Shown here one piece after another: positions 7,312-15,509 of a stretch of DNA of 64,000 bases. Within the stretch, counting starts at the first letter, position 1. Every line of letters begins with the position of its first letter. This DNA comes from Roseobacter denitrificans OCh 114 (GTDB taxonomy: Bacteria > Pseudomonadota > Alphaproteobacteria > Rhodobacterales > Rhodobacteraceae). Below the pieces are notes generated by a model. It was not told the origin of the DNA. It saw only the letters and a program-made list of their open reading frames with translations, and searched no databases. The stretch spans positions 1,759,001 through 1,823,000 of the forward strand of contig NC_008209.1 in assembly GCF_000014045.1 (NCBI RefSeq), read 5' to 3'. Position numbers and translations under genes: made by a program.

Positions 7312-8849
7312 TGGACGCATCCGTAAATCCGCTTGATGATCCCAACAGCGAAGCCGCAATCGCCTATGCCGAAGAGCGGCGCGATAACATTCGCAGCTTT
7401 GTGCGAACCAACCCTGACTATTACATCGCGAATTTCAACAAGATCGGGGCTTCCGCCCGCTTTACGCCGACGTTCAATCTGATGGCGGGCATATTTGGCC
7501 CGGTTTGGTTCGGGGCGCGCGGGCTTTGGTCCTGGGCGCTGCCTTTTCTGATCCTCGAAGTCTTGGCGCTGGTGCAGATTGCGCGTGGTCTTTTCGGCGA
7601 TCTCGGCGCTGATGCGATGGCGCGGATTGCCTCTATCGAGGGCACATTGGAATTGCGCCGCCAGCAGCTCGCAGCCGCGATCGAGTCCGGCTCGGACAGG
7701 GTAGATGCATTCCGCCGAGCGGTTGACGGTTTGGAAAACAATATTGATGCCATGCGCGATGAAGCAGCAGCGATGGCCGCACAGGGGCCGCAGATTGCAT
7801 TGATCGGTCTTGGTATTCTGATCGTGGCGAAAGCCGCACAAGCCATCGTTGCCAATTGGGCGCTTGAGGCGCGGTTTTCTGATTGGGTGTCTGATCGCAC
7901 GATCCGGTCGGCCATGCCGATATCGCATATCGTGCTCAGCGCGATTTTCATGGCTCTGATCGTTCTGGCGGCGATGTTGCACTACAGTTTCCCCGGACGA
8001 TTTGATCTGCTGGACAACTTCCCGACAAATGCGGATATCCGGCTCACCAGTATCGACAAGGTCGAGGGGTTCTTTAATTGGGCTGTGTTGAACGGGGATG
8101 CCCTTTTTGATGCGATCACCTTTGTGATCCGGCTCTTGCTGGATGCCTTGGAGGTTGTCTTTGTCAGCACGCCGTGGATTGTCATCGCTGCCCTGATCAT
8201 CCTGCTGACATGGCTGACGGCGGGTGTCCGCATGGCGATTTGGTCGGGTGCTTTCCTGTCCTATATGGGGCTGCTGGGCTTTTGGGAAAAAGCGATGACA
8301 ACCCTTGCCTTGCTGGGCACTGCGGCCTGCTTGTCCATCCTGATTGGTATCCCGCTGGGAATGTTTGCGGCCCGGCGTCCGCGGTTTTACGCAGCCATTC
8401 AGCCGATCATGGACTTCATGCAGACCATGCCCGCCTTTGTTTTTATGATCCCCGTCATCGCGTTCTTCGGCACGGGCAAGCCCGCGGCTGTGGTGACAAC
8501 GATGATCTTTGGCGGCACGCCCGTGGTGCGTCTGACCGTTCTGGGGCTGCGGGGGGTTCCCGAAAGCGTTCGAGAGGCGGCAATCTCATTTGGTGCCAAC
8601 AAGTGGTATCTGCTGACACGGGTGGATCTGCCGCTCGCCAGCCCGTCGATACGCGCGGGCATTAACCAGACCATCATGCTGTCCCTGGCGATGGTCGTCG
8701 TTGCATCGTTGATCGGGGCCAAGGGTCTTGGCGAAGACGTGCTGGAGGCCTTGCAATACGCCAATGTGGGGCAGGGGATTCTGGCGGGCTTTGCGATCCT
8801 GTTCTGTGCCATGATCCTTGACCGAATTGTGCAGGGCAAGCGCAAGTGA
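7308..8849 (+). CDS. ABC importer permease, ProW type, with long N-terminal extension
   Basis: A 513-residue inner-membrane permease. The C-terminal ~270 residues are a standard binding-protein-dependent permease domain with an EAA loop (A-I-S-F-G-A-N-K-W-Y-L-L-T-R-V-D-L-P-L-A). The N-terminal ~230 residues are unusual for ProW: a soluble start, a hydrophobic stretch (W-S-W-A-L-P-F-L), then a charged region around residues 100-160 with heptad-like spacing (I-E-G-T-L-E-L-R-R-Q-Q-L) that could be a coiled coil, then a further membrane segment. It overlaps both neighbours by 4 nt. It pairs with the 6253 ATPase and 5222 binding protein. Confidence 0.85.
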   Translation: MMDASVNPLDDPNSEAAIAYAEERRDNIRSFVRTNPDYYIANFNKIGASARFTPTFNLMAGIFGPVWFGARGLWSWALPFLILEVLALVQIARGLFGDLGADAMARIASIEGTLELRRQQLAAAIESGSDRVDAFRRAVDGLENNIDAMRDEAAAMAAQGPQIALIGLGILIVAKAAQAIVANWALEARFSDWVSDRTIRSAMPISHIVLSAIFMALIVLAAMLHYSFPGRFDLLDNFPTNADIRLTSIDKVEGFFNWAVLNGDALFDAITFVIRLLLDALEVVFVSTPWIVIAALIILLTWLTAGVRMAIWSGAFLSYMGLLGFWEKAMTTLALLGTAACLSILIGIPLGMFAARRPRFYAAIQPIMDFMQTMPAFVFMIPVIAFFGTGKPAAVVTTMIFGGTPVVRLTVLGLRGVPESVREAAISFGANKWYLLTRVDLPLASPSIRAGINQTIMLSLAMVVVASLIGAKGLGEDVLEALQYANVGQGILAGFAILFCAMILDRIVQGKRK

Positions 8850-9589
8850 CACCTCTGGTGATGGTGCATGGTTTCATGGGCGGCAGCGCACAATGGGCCG
8901 GAGAGGTCGCGCGGCTCTCGGACATACGCGAGGTGATTGCACTCGATCTGCCAGGGTTCGGGGCAAACAGCCATCTCGCCCCGGTCAACACCATTTGCGG
9001 GTTTGCGGATTGGGTGATTGACACGTTGGACCGCAGGGGGGTGCAGGATTTTGATCTGTTGGGGCATTCGATGGGCGGGATGATCGTGCAGGAGATGGCG
9101 CGCAAGTCCCCGGACAGGATCGGGAAACTCGTGCTCTATGCCACGGGAGCCAAAGGTGTTTTGCCCGGACGCTTTGAGCCCATCGCTGAAAGCCAGGAGC
9201 GCGCCCGGCTGGACGGTGCACAGGCCACCGCCAGACGCATTGCCGCAACGTGGTTCCTGCACCGCGAGGCGGCACCGGCCTATGAAGACTGTGCAGCGAT
9301 TGCAGAACACGCAAGTCTGGGCGCGATATTGGCAGGCCTCGATGCCATGCAAGGCTGGTCAGGAGAAACAGCGCTTGGCGATTTGACCCGGGAAACGCTG
9401 ATCATCTGGGGGGATTGCGACCGCACCTATGCGTGGGAGCAGACCGCCTTGCTATGGCAGGCGATTGAGAAGGCGCACCTCGCTGTTGTTCCGGGATGCG
9501 CCCATGCGGTACACCTTGAAAAACCGGAACTCTTTGCCGCTTTGTTGCGCGACTACTTGCAGCCTCCCGAGCCCAAGGCGATAATTTGA
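8846..9589 (+). CDS. Alpha/beta hydrolase, last gene of the cuyA operon
   Basis: A 247-residue alpha/beta hydrolase that starts with GTG, overlapping the permease stop by 4 nt. It has the oxyanion H-G-F-M-G-G, the nucleophile elbow G-H-S-M-G-G (serine near residue 77), an acid in W-G-D-C-D and the catalytic histidine in C-A-H-A-V-H-L-E. No signal peptide, so it is cytosolic. The tight coupling to the importer suggests it hydrolyses the imported molecule (an ester or amide conjugate) or an early product, but the substrate is unknown. Confidence 0.8.
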   Translation: MTPLVMVHGFMGGSAQWAGEVARLSDIREVIALDLPGFGANSHLAPVNTICGFADWVIDTLDRRGVQDFDLLGHSMGGMIVQEMARKSPDRIGKLVLYATGAKGVLPGRFEPIAESQERARLDGAQATARRIAATWFLHREAAPAYEDCAAIAEHASLGAILAGLDAMQGWSGETALGDLTRETLIIWGDCDRTYAWEQTALLWQAIEKAHLAVVPGCAHAVHLEKPELFAALLRDYLQPPEPKAII

Positions 9590-9594
9590 TAGGT

Positions 9595-10005
9595 GGGTGC
9601 GGTCGTTTTCCTTGCGGCGGAACCTGTCGACATCGTGAGAAAACGATCCGTCTTGATGTGCGCGGCGCCGGAAGCCTTTTACCTCATACATTGCAGGTCC
9701 GGCCGACCGTGTGGTCTTCCTGCCATATCAGCATGTGCTGCGAAGTCAGTCCGGTGCCGTTGGCTGGGACCGCGATGCAGGGGCAGCCGCCCAGTTCACG
9801 AATTTGATCACCTTCAGCACATGGAAACGTCGACTATCCTTTGGCGCGCCTGACATCACATTGCGCAACCACCGCTGGCTTGGCGCCTGCGGGATCGCCA
9901 TGGGGGTACCAGCGCCCAGTACGCGCTAGCATCCGCCCCTTTTAGCGCTTTGTCATGGTGGAGCCTGCAGAGTTTCTTCCAGCTCATTTCTCCGGTGAAG
10001 TCGGC
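9595..10005 (-). pseudogene. Decayed IS3-family transposase (orfB) remnant
   Basis: Reading the minus strand in shifting frames recovers stretches that align in order with the intact orfB at 15510-16334: M-S-W-K-K-L-C-R-L (cf. V-N-W-K-K-L-Y-R-L), then G-T-P-M-A-I-P-Q-A-P-S-Q-R-W, then R-R-F-H-V-L-K-V-I, then N-G-T-G-L-T-S-Q-H-M-L-I-W-Q-E. Several frameshifts and stops separate them. It is a dead copy of a relative of the IS at 15155. No terminal repeats remain that I can see. Boundaries are approximate. Confidence 0.7.
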
Positions 10006-10280
10006 TTGGTTCAGTTTTTTACATGTTGCTCAAGTTGCTGTTGCGCCCGAGAAATCAAATTTGAGAATTATACGAAAGGTTTGGAATGACGCATCCCAAA
10101 CGGTGTTTTGTACGCAAAACTAAATGGCTGATTTCTTGGTTTTGCTGCGCTCTGGATTTGAACTTTGGTCGTTGAACCGAGATGTCCGAATGATGCAGTT
10201 CTAAATTCAAAATATGGGCTGGACACATCCTTGCCAACCTCCTAGAACGCTCAGGCAGCAGTAGAATGTTGACGCATGTT

Positions 10281-10355
10281 GCCCGGGTAGCTCAGGGGTA
10301 GAGCAGTGGATTGAAAATCCTCGTGTCGGTGGTTCGATTCCGCCCCCGGGCACCA
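10281..10355 (+). tRNA. tRNA-Phe (GAA)
   Basis: A complete cloverleaf: acceptor GCCCGGG (10281-10287) pairs with CCCGGGC (10345-10351). D-arm GCTC...GAGC, anticodon loop TTGAAAA giving GAA, T-arm GGTTCGATTCC, discriminator A and encoded CCA at 10353-10355. Its 3' half is overlapped on the opposite strand by the end of a serine recombinase, marking it as the integration site of the adjacent island. Confidence 0.95.
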
Positions 10356-10689
10356 TTTTACATTTCTCAGTAAGATCATCCAAAAACCTAAAGATTACAG
10401 AGGTTTGCGGAGTTCGAAATCCAGTTTTCTTACTGTAGGCCAATGGCTTGTCAAACACCAGTCTCAGCACTGTTTTCTTGAGGGTGAGGTCGCCGTTTTT
10501 CCAGATAATCCAAGGGTTTGCGAGAAATGCCATGGAAAGTTCGAAAATTTCTTCGAGTGTGTGCTTGGGTTGCGCCTTTTGATCCATTTTATCCACCAAA
10601 ATTAGCTTGTCGCGTTCCAGCTTCGTGATGTTTTTCTCGAAGGCTGCAATGGTAATCCCCCCATTTTCAGAGGGGCGCGTCAGTAGAAT

Positions 10690-11520
10690 CTATGCTGCTT
10701 TCAGTTTCTGTATCGGTGTCACTCCGCCGATCCCCATGTTTGGTCTTTCGTTGTTATATGTCCAGAGCCAACGGGTGGCATGGTCTTGCACCTCTTCGAT
10801 GCTGTTGAAGTGATACCGCCCAAGCCATTCCGTGCGGACAGTTCTGTTGTATCTCTCGACATAGGCGTTCTGTTGGGGCTTGCCGGGCTGGATGTAGATC
10901 AGCCCGATCCCCGCCTTCTCTGCCCAGTTCTGGAGCCTGGCGCTGACGTATTCTGGGCCATTGTCCACACGAATGGCCAACGGCTTGCCACGCCATGCAA
11001 TGATCTGGTTTAGCGTCCGAACCACGCGTTCTGACGGCAGTGAGAAGTCGACCTCAATGGCCAAGCCTTCTCGATTGAAGTCATCCAGCACGTTCAGCGT
11101 CCGGAACGATCTGCCATCCGCCAACTGGTCGGCCATGAAGTCCATCGACCACACTTCGTTCGGGGCCTCCGGCACGGCCAGTGGCTCAGGCTTCTCCCGT
11201 TGCAGCCGTTTTCGGGGCTTGATCCGCATGTTCAGCTCCAACTCGCGATAGATGCGATAAACGCGCTTGTGGTTCCATTTGAACCCTTTCACGTTCCGCA
11301 GATGCAGCAAGCACAGGCCGAAACCCCATGTCTTCTTGGCATTCGTCAACGCGACCAGCCAATCAGCGATCAACTCGTTCTCATCGCTGAGCTTTGGCTG
11401 ATATCGAAAGCAGGTCTCGCTGATTGAGAACGCCCGGCACGCCAGAGCGATGCTGGCGGAACGGTAGCGCACCGCCCATTCGGCCATCTCGCGTCTTTGA
11501 GACGGCCTCACCACTTTTTT
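10690..11520 (-). CDS. IS-A orfB, DDE transposase (expressed by -1 frameshift)
   Basis: This frame continues from the A6G slip site and encodes the IS3-family integrase core: first Asp in W-S-M-D-F-M-A-D, second in V-D-N-G-P-E-Y, and the Glu in the R-T-E-W-L segment. An HTH_21-like region precedes the core. No good independent start with a ribosome-binding site is seen, so the OrfAB fusion is the likely product. The frame is intact and the element may still be mobile. Confidence 0.88.
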   Translation of the reverse strand, partial: KKVVRPSQRREMAEWAVRYRSASIALACRAFSISETCFRYQPKLSDENELIADWLVALTNAKKTWGFGLCLLHLRNVKGFKWNHKRVYRIYRELELNMRIKPRKRLQREKPEPLAVPEAPNEVWSMDFMADQLADGRSFRTLNVLDDFNREGLAIEVDFSLPSERVVRTLNQIIAWRGKPLAIRVDNGPEYVSARLQNWAEKAGIGLIYIQPGKPQQNAYVERYNRTVRTEWLGRYHFNSIEEVQDHATRWLWTYNNERPNMGIGGVTPIQKLKAA

Positions 11521-11774
11521 CCAAGGGCTTCCTTCAGCAGATCGTTCTGCATGCTCTTCTCGGCATACATCTTTTTCAGCCGCTTGTTCTCTTCGTCGAG
11601 CTCCTTCATCCGCGCCATCAGACTGGCATCCATGCCGCCATATTTTGAACGCCACTTATAAAAGCTCGCGCTGCTCATCCCATGTTCGCGACACAGATCA
11701 GACACCGGCACGCCGTTCTCCGCCTGCTTCAAGATCGCCATGATCTGCGCGTCGCTGTACTTCGATTTCTTCAT
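11508..11774 (-). CDS. IS-A orfA, transposase helix-turn-helix subunit
   Basis: An 88-residue IS3-family Orf[18 protein letters not shown] leads into a helix-turn-helix ([16 protein letters not shown]) and a leucine-zipper-like C-terminal helix. The ATG at 11774 follows GAGGAG by 5 nt, which favours it over the in-frame ATG at 11792. The gene ends in GGA AAA AAG TGG TGA; the A6G run (11514-11520) is the usual site for -1 frameshifting into orfB to make the full transposase. Confidence 0.9.
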   Translation of the reverse strand: MKKSKYSDAQIMAILKQAENGVPVSDLCREHGMSSASFYKWRSKYGGMDASLMARMKELDEENKRLKKMYAEKSMQNDLLKEALGKKW

Positions 11775-13054
11775 CAGAATCTCCTCTTCCATCTTCGAGA
11801 AAATTCTACTTCCGCAGACCCCTAAATTTCGGGGGGATTACCAAAGGACCGTTGGGTTGTCTGATTCAACAACGCGATCCAGCAGACCATCGAGCTGTTT
11901 GTCCAACTGAGCAATGTCGCGCTTGGTCGTCTCTTTGATCGTGTTGGCTTGCGCCAATCTCTGGCCCCACGCATCGTGCAACATGGTTTTTACGAGACCG
12001 ACCAGACCCTTGGCTGGAGAAAGTGCATGCATCACTTCAGCAAAAGCTGCATCGATCTTTTCAGCGCGGATACTCTTGCGATACATGCCGCAGGTTTTGG
12101 TTTGGCACCAGAAATAGGGATAGCGTTTGCCCGTCGCACTCTTTGACCAGCACGAGGTCATCGGCGCATCACAATCCGCGCAGGCGACAGCGCCACGCAG
12201 TGGAAAGTCTGCATTAATATCTGTTCGGGCCGGAGCGAGATTGCGTTCTGCCTTGCGGGCTTGAATGCGCTCAAAGGTTTCCAAGGACACAAGCGCCTCA
12301 TGATGGCCTTTGCGTCGTGTGATCCCCCATGGCTCATGCTCAATATATCCTGCATAGAGAACACGGCTGAATAAATCCGTCACAACCTGTTGGCGGATTG
12401 ATCCGTCGATGTTTGGAAATGCAGGCTGACTTTCAAGGTAACGTTTGACCTCGGCCATGGTTTCAAAGCGACCAGAGGCAAAGCCTTCCATTGCCTTGCG
12501 AATGATGGAAGCGGCAGGCTCGTCGCGCACCAAAAGCTTGCCATGGCCCGCTGTTTTCTCATAGCGATAGCCGACAGGCGCACAGAAAACGCTATAGCCG
12601 TTCATCATCCGGCCCTTCATGCGGTTGCTCGTTTGCTCGCCATTTTTCTCGCGTTGGTGTTGGGCAACCGAAGCCAGAAGGTTTTCTACCAGCACGGAAT
12701 CGCTGTCTTCGCCAAATTCAATCGATGGGCTTTCCAGCTTACCGCCCGCGCCAGCCAAGGACTGACGCAGCTCAAGATGTGCTGTCAGGCCGCGCGCCAG
12801 ACGGCTGATGTCATCAATGATGACGACAATCTCACTACCCTTGCTGGCGTTCATGTGCAGATAACCGAGCATCGATTGCATGCCTGGGCGACTTGCGGCC
12901 TTACCGGTCATGTCATCAGTGAACACGTCTAAAACGCAGTAGCCTTTGTATTTCGCATATTCACGGCAGCGCGTTTCCTGAGAGGCCAGCCCGTCGCCTT
13001 CACGCACTTGCTTTGCCCCAGACACACGGCAATAAATAACGGCCTGTTGTTGAT

Positions 13055-13351
13055 TTACTGATCCTGCCATGGGTCCTCCTGTTCTGATTGTTCGCTCTTT
13101 AACAAGGATAGCAGATCAGGCGGCACATCACTCAGCGGATCATCGCTTTTTCCACAAGCCTGTTGGACGGGGTGGACGCCAAAGCCCAGATCAACAAAGC
13201 TGACGACAATAGACCAAAGCGCCTCGATCAACTCATGCTTGTCCTCGTAGGAAATATCTTCGTCTTCAAAAAACGGCAGATATGCATCCCAATCAATCGT
13301 CAGTGTTGGCGGGGCCGTCTCTGGATTAAAGTTTGGGGGTAGTTCACGCAT
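13055..13351 (-). CDS. Small conserved protein preceding the serine recombinase
   Basis: A 98-residue acidic soluble protein (begins M-R-E-L-P-P-N-F-N-P-E-T-A-P-P) whose 3' end overlaps the recombinase start by 16 nt, so the two form one transcription unit. The ATG at 13351 has AAAGGA upstream. I recall similar small open frames directly before large serine recombinases in alphaproteobacterial islands, but no function is known to me. Position suggests an accessory or regulatory partner, for example a directionality factor; that is inference. Confidence 0.6.
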   Translation of the reverse strand: MRELPPNFNPETAPPTLTIDWDAYLPFFEDEDISYEDKHELIEALWSIVVSFVDLGFGVHPVQQACGKSDDPLSDVPPDLLSLLKSEQSEQEDPWQDQ

Positions 13352-13424
13352 GGTGTTGTCCTTTCTGCCGCTGTGGCTTTTGCTTTGTTGATCTCTCCTT
13401 TCTTCACGCACCATGCGCGAGAAC

Positions 13425-13457
13425 ATAATGTGAACATTATAGGATAAAAGTCCTATA
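13425..13457. promoter_or_regulatory. Two adjacent perfect palindromes in the divergent island promoter
   Basis: ATAATGT-GA-ACATTAT (13425-13440) overlaps TATAGGA-TAAAAG-TCCTATA (13438-13457). A third related half, TGTGAAGATTAT, follows at 13473-13484. They lie between the minus-strand recombinase module and the plus-strand gene at 13561, so they are good candidate operators for a regulator controlling both. Confidence 0.5.
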
Positions 13458-13560
13458 TCTCAAAGCATTATCTGTGAAGATTATGGTCGTGCCTTGGCAG
13501 GATAAGGTGTATCTGGGGGCGCAGCATCAGGTAGAGCGCGGGTAAGAACGGGTATTGGGC

Positions 13561-14316
13561 ATGGATAAAAACTCTGGGGATATCGATTGGGACCAGCTTC
13601 CAAAAGACCAGCGGATTGACCTGACGAAAAACCTCTTTAAGGCAGTCAGCGGTGTTGCAGACCTCAACAGCATCACGATTGCGGAATTGATTGATCAGGC
13701 TTTCTTAGGCTTGCCCAAAGTCGGCACCGACTATGACTCCAATTTCAGGAGAGGGAACGTTTCAGCGGCCAAAGCCATGCTGATGCATCGATGGTTGGAA
13801 GAAAACCATTTCGAGCTGGCGAAGACCTTTGCGCCAGAGCTGTTTCAGATGAACCCGAAGCGTGCTTGGAATCGTTTTCTTGATAGTCGCAGTGTCGATG
13901 GTGGGCTGCGCATCGTACAAATGAAAAACGAATTCGGGATTGCGCAGCGCGCAGACAAAATGCGTAAAGTCTCCAAAGCGTTGCGGTTTGGCGACGCGTT
14001 TTGTCTGGAACTGACCTCTGATCGCTTTGGACATGCCATCGCATTTCAGGGTTATCGCGGAAAGTATTATCCATTGGCTCTTAGTGGCGATGAGAGGCGT
14101 TTACGCATCGCAATCACGGATGGCGTTCAGCTTTTGCTGCGTGATCTAAAAGGGCAGCCGAACCCGCTTGTCGAAATGGACGACGCTGGTGATCACCGTT
14201 TTGTCGTCATAACGTCACCCGATAAGAACCTACCAACAGATCAGCGCAGACTTGCATCGCGGTTTGATGATGAGGGGTTGCAGGTATTCCACACCGATGT
14301 TCGATTTGTGACTTAA
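13561..14316 (+). CDS. Unrecognised island protein (251 aa)
   Basis: A 251-residue soluble protein that I do not recognise. The start Met at 13561 follows TTG GGC; a TTG start two codons earlier is possible. It begins acidic (D-K-N-S-G-D-I-D-W-D-Q-L-P-K-D-Q-R) and has a middle R-A-W-N-R-F-L segment and a strand-rich C-terminal half (F-C-L-E-L, G-H-A-I-A-F-Q-G-Y-R-G-K-Y-Y-P-L-A-L-S-G-D-E). No membrane segment or Cys cluster is seen. It is divergent from the recombinase module across the palindromes, typical for island cargo or a regulator. Confidence 0.6.
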   Translation: MDKNSGDIDWDQLPKDQRIDLTKNLFKAVSGVADLNSITIAELIDQAFLGLPKVGTDYDSNFRRGNVSAAKAMLMHRWLEENHFELAKTFAPELFQMNPKRAWNRFLDSRSVDGGLRIVQMKNEFGIAQRADKMRKVSKALRFGDAFCLELTSDRFGHAIAFQGYRGKYYPLALSGDERRLRIAITDGVQLLLRDLKGQPNPLVEMDDAGDHRFVVITSPDKNLPTDQRRLASRFDDEGLQVFHTDVRFVT

Positions 14317-14558
14317 TCAACCGGCTTGATCACACTAACTCTTAACAGCTTATCACATCCTGGGTTAAGCCCGTTCGGAACAACTTAGTTAAAGAGCCCG
14401 CAGGTACTCGGCACCCGAATTAATACCAGATTCATAGCTGACTATGACCTGCACAGATAAGCTTTTGGCACCCAAGATAATAATACGAGCTTTGCAAAAA
14501 TATATCGCCCACTTTGTTGTGGCTCGCACGACACAAAATTCTCTGTTAAAGTGACTAC

Positions 14559-14930
14559 ATGAAAACATTTTTCTTGATCTTGGGTTTGAATCTTTCAATC
14601 GTTTCTCTACCCGTGCAATCGGTAGCGGAGCAAAGCGTCTCCGAAGAAACAACAGTATGGCTGGAAGCCGAAATATGCATTCGTCTGGCCGCGCGTTACC
14701 TGCACTCTGAAGAAGACTTGTCGACTGAAGAGAGCGTTGGTCGTGCCGCATCGGAGTGTTCTGACAAAATTGACCTAATGATCCTCAGTGCTTTGCAAAG
14801 CGAAGCTGTACAATCAGCACGCGAAAGTGAAGGTATTGCGTTTGAACGCGCCGCTAGAATGATGTTTGACAATCAAGTTTTCCGAATGAAATTGCGTGTC
14901 CTCGATGAACTGGAGGAAGGATCTCAATGA
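14559..14930 (+). CDS. Small secreted protein of unknown function
   Basis: A 123-residue protein with a clear signal peptide (M-K-T-F-F-L-I-L-G-L-N-L, cleavage near S-V-A). The mature part is acidic and helical with two cysteines (E-I-C-I-R, S-E-C-S-D) that could form a disulfide in the periplasm. It overlaps the next gene by 4 nt (ATGA), so the two are co-translated. A 242-bp AT-rich spacer precedes it with no other gene. I do not recognise the family. Confidence 0.6.
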   Translation: MKTFFLILGLNLSIVSLPVQSVAEQSVSEETTVWLEAEICIRLAARYLHSEEDLSTEESVGRAASECSDKIDLMILSALQSEAVQSARESEGIAFERAARMMFDNQVFRMKLRVLDELEEGSQ

Positions 14931-15157
14931 AGAAAGCCAAAGGTTCTGCCTGTCTTGCTTTTGCGCTTGCGCTTACAGAGCAAGTCTCTGCTCAGGAAGC
15001 ACAGGATCAAGCGCCTGAAACAGATAACTTTTTTGAAGCTGTCGAAGCGCACTTCGACAAGAAAGTTCGGCAATTTATTACAGAACAGGTTCTTGAGGAA
15101 ATCGGAGAAAAGTCGCTCTCCGAGCTGGCTAAGAAGATTCCTGGCGTAGTTGCGTGA
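14927..15157 (+). pseudogene. Second small secreted protein, 3' end cut by IS-B
   Basis: A 76-codon frame with a signal peptide (K-K-A-K-G-S-A-C-L-A-F-A-L-A-L, cleavage near V-S-A) and an acidic helical mature part. The stop TGA at 15155-15157 is formed by the first bases of the terminal inverted repeat of the IS at 15155, so the native C-terminus has been lost. It is coupled by a 4-nt overlap to the gene before it. Whether the short product is functional cannot be judged. Confidence 0.55.
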
Positions 15158-15219
15158 CCTGCTCCCCTGAAAAGTCCTCGAATTTTGGTTAGCCTGTTCT
15201 CCAACTGAGGAGACAGACG

Positions 15220-15486
15220 ATGAAGAGAAGCCGTTTCAGCGAAGAGCAGATCATTGGCATTTTGAAAGAGCACCAGGCCGGGCTTGGCGCGAAAGAGCTG
15301 TGCCGCAAGCATGGGATCAGCGATGCGACTTTTTACAAGTGGCGATCCAAGTATGGCGGCATGGAAGTGTCCGACGCACGGCGGCTCAAGACGCTTGAAA
15401 GCGAGAACACCAAACTGAAGAAGATGCTGGCCGAGCAGATGATGGACGTGGCGACGCTGAAAGAGATGCTCGGAAAAAACTTCTGA
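15220..15486 (+). CDS. IS-B orfA, transposase helix-turn-helix subunit
   Basis: An 88-residue IS3-family Orf[15 protein letters not shown], helix-turn-helix around [21 protein letters not shown], then a coiled-coil tail. TGAGGAGAC precedes the ATG by ~6 nt. It ends GGA AAA AAC TTC TGA, with the A6C run giving a -1 shift into orfB. Confidence 0.92.
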   Translation: MKRSRFSEEQIIGILKEHQAGLGAKELCRKHGISDATFYKWRSKYGGMEVSDARRLKTLESENTKLKKMLAEQMMDVATLKEMLGKNF

Positions 15487-15509
15487 GGCCCGGTTCGAGG
15501 AGGAATGCT

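Larger units (their letters stand above)
10650..11843 (-). mobile_element. Complete IS3-family insertion sequence (IS-A) inside the recombinase gene
   Basis: It is 1,194 bp with imperfect terminal inverted repeats starting TGGTAATCCCCCC at both ends and extending ~39 bp to GTAGAAT. It carries orfA and orfB with an A6G slippery site. The flanks share only AA (10648-10649 and 11844-11845), so the target duplication looks like 2 bp, short for this family. The insertion breaks the recombinase coding sequence exactly, with no deletion. Confidence 0.9.
10207..13070 (-). pseudogene. Large serine recombinase, split by an IS3-family element
   Basis: The 5' part (13070 to 11844, 409 codons) has the resolvase catalytic domain (serine about residue 17 in Y-C-R-V-S-G, then I-D-D-I-S-R-L-A-R), the recombinase domain and a zinc-ribbon-like Cys pair (V-A-C-A-D-C-D-A-P, C-Q-T-K-T-C). 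The 3' part (10649 to 10207) carries the coiled-coil and family C-terminus (K-K-T-V-L-R-L-V-F). Removing 10650-11843 and one AA copy rejoins them in frame (556 codons including the stop). The C-terminal ~40 codons read antisense through tRNA-Phe. Such enzymes integrate and excise genetic elements; this copy should be inactive. Confidence 0.85.

Noticed and set aside
10207..10360. The C-terminal ~40 residues of the recombinase frame as a real domain
   Set aside because: They are the antisense translation of tRNA-Phe and its flank, a known artefact of integrases next to this tRNA, so no function is assigned.
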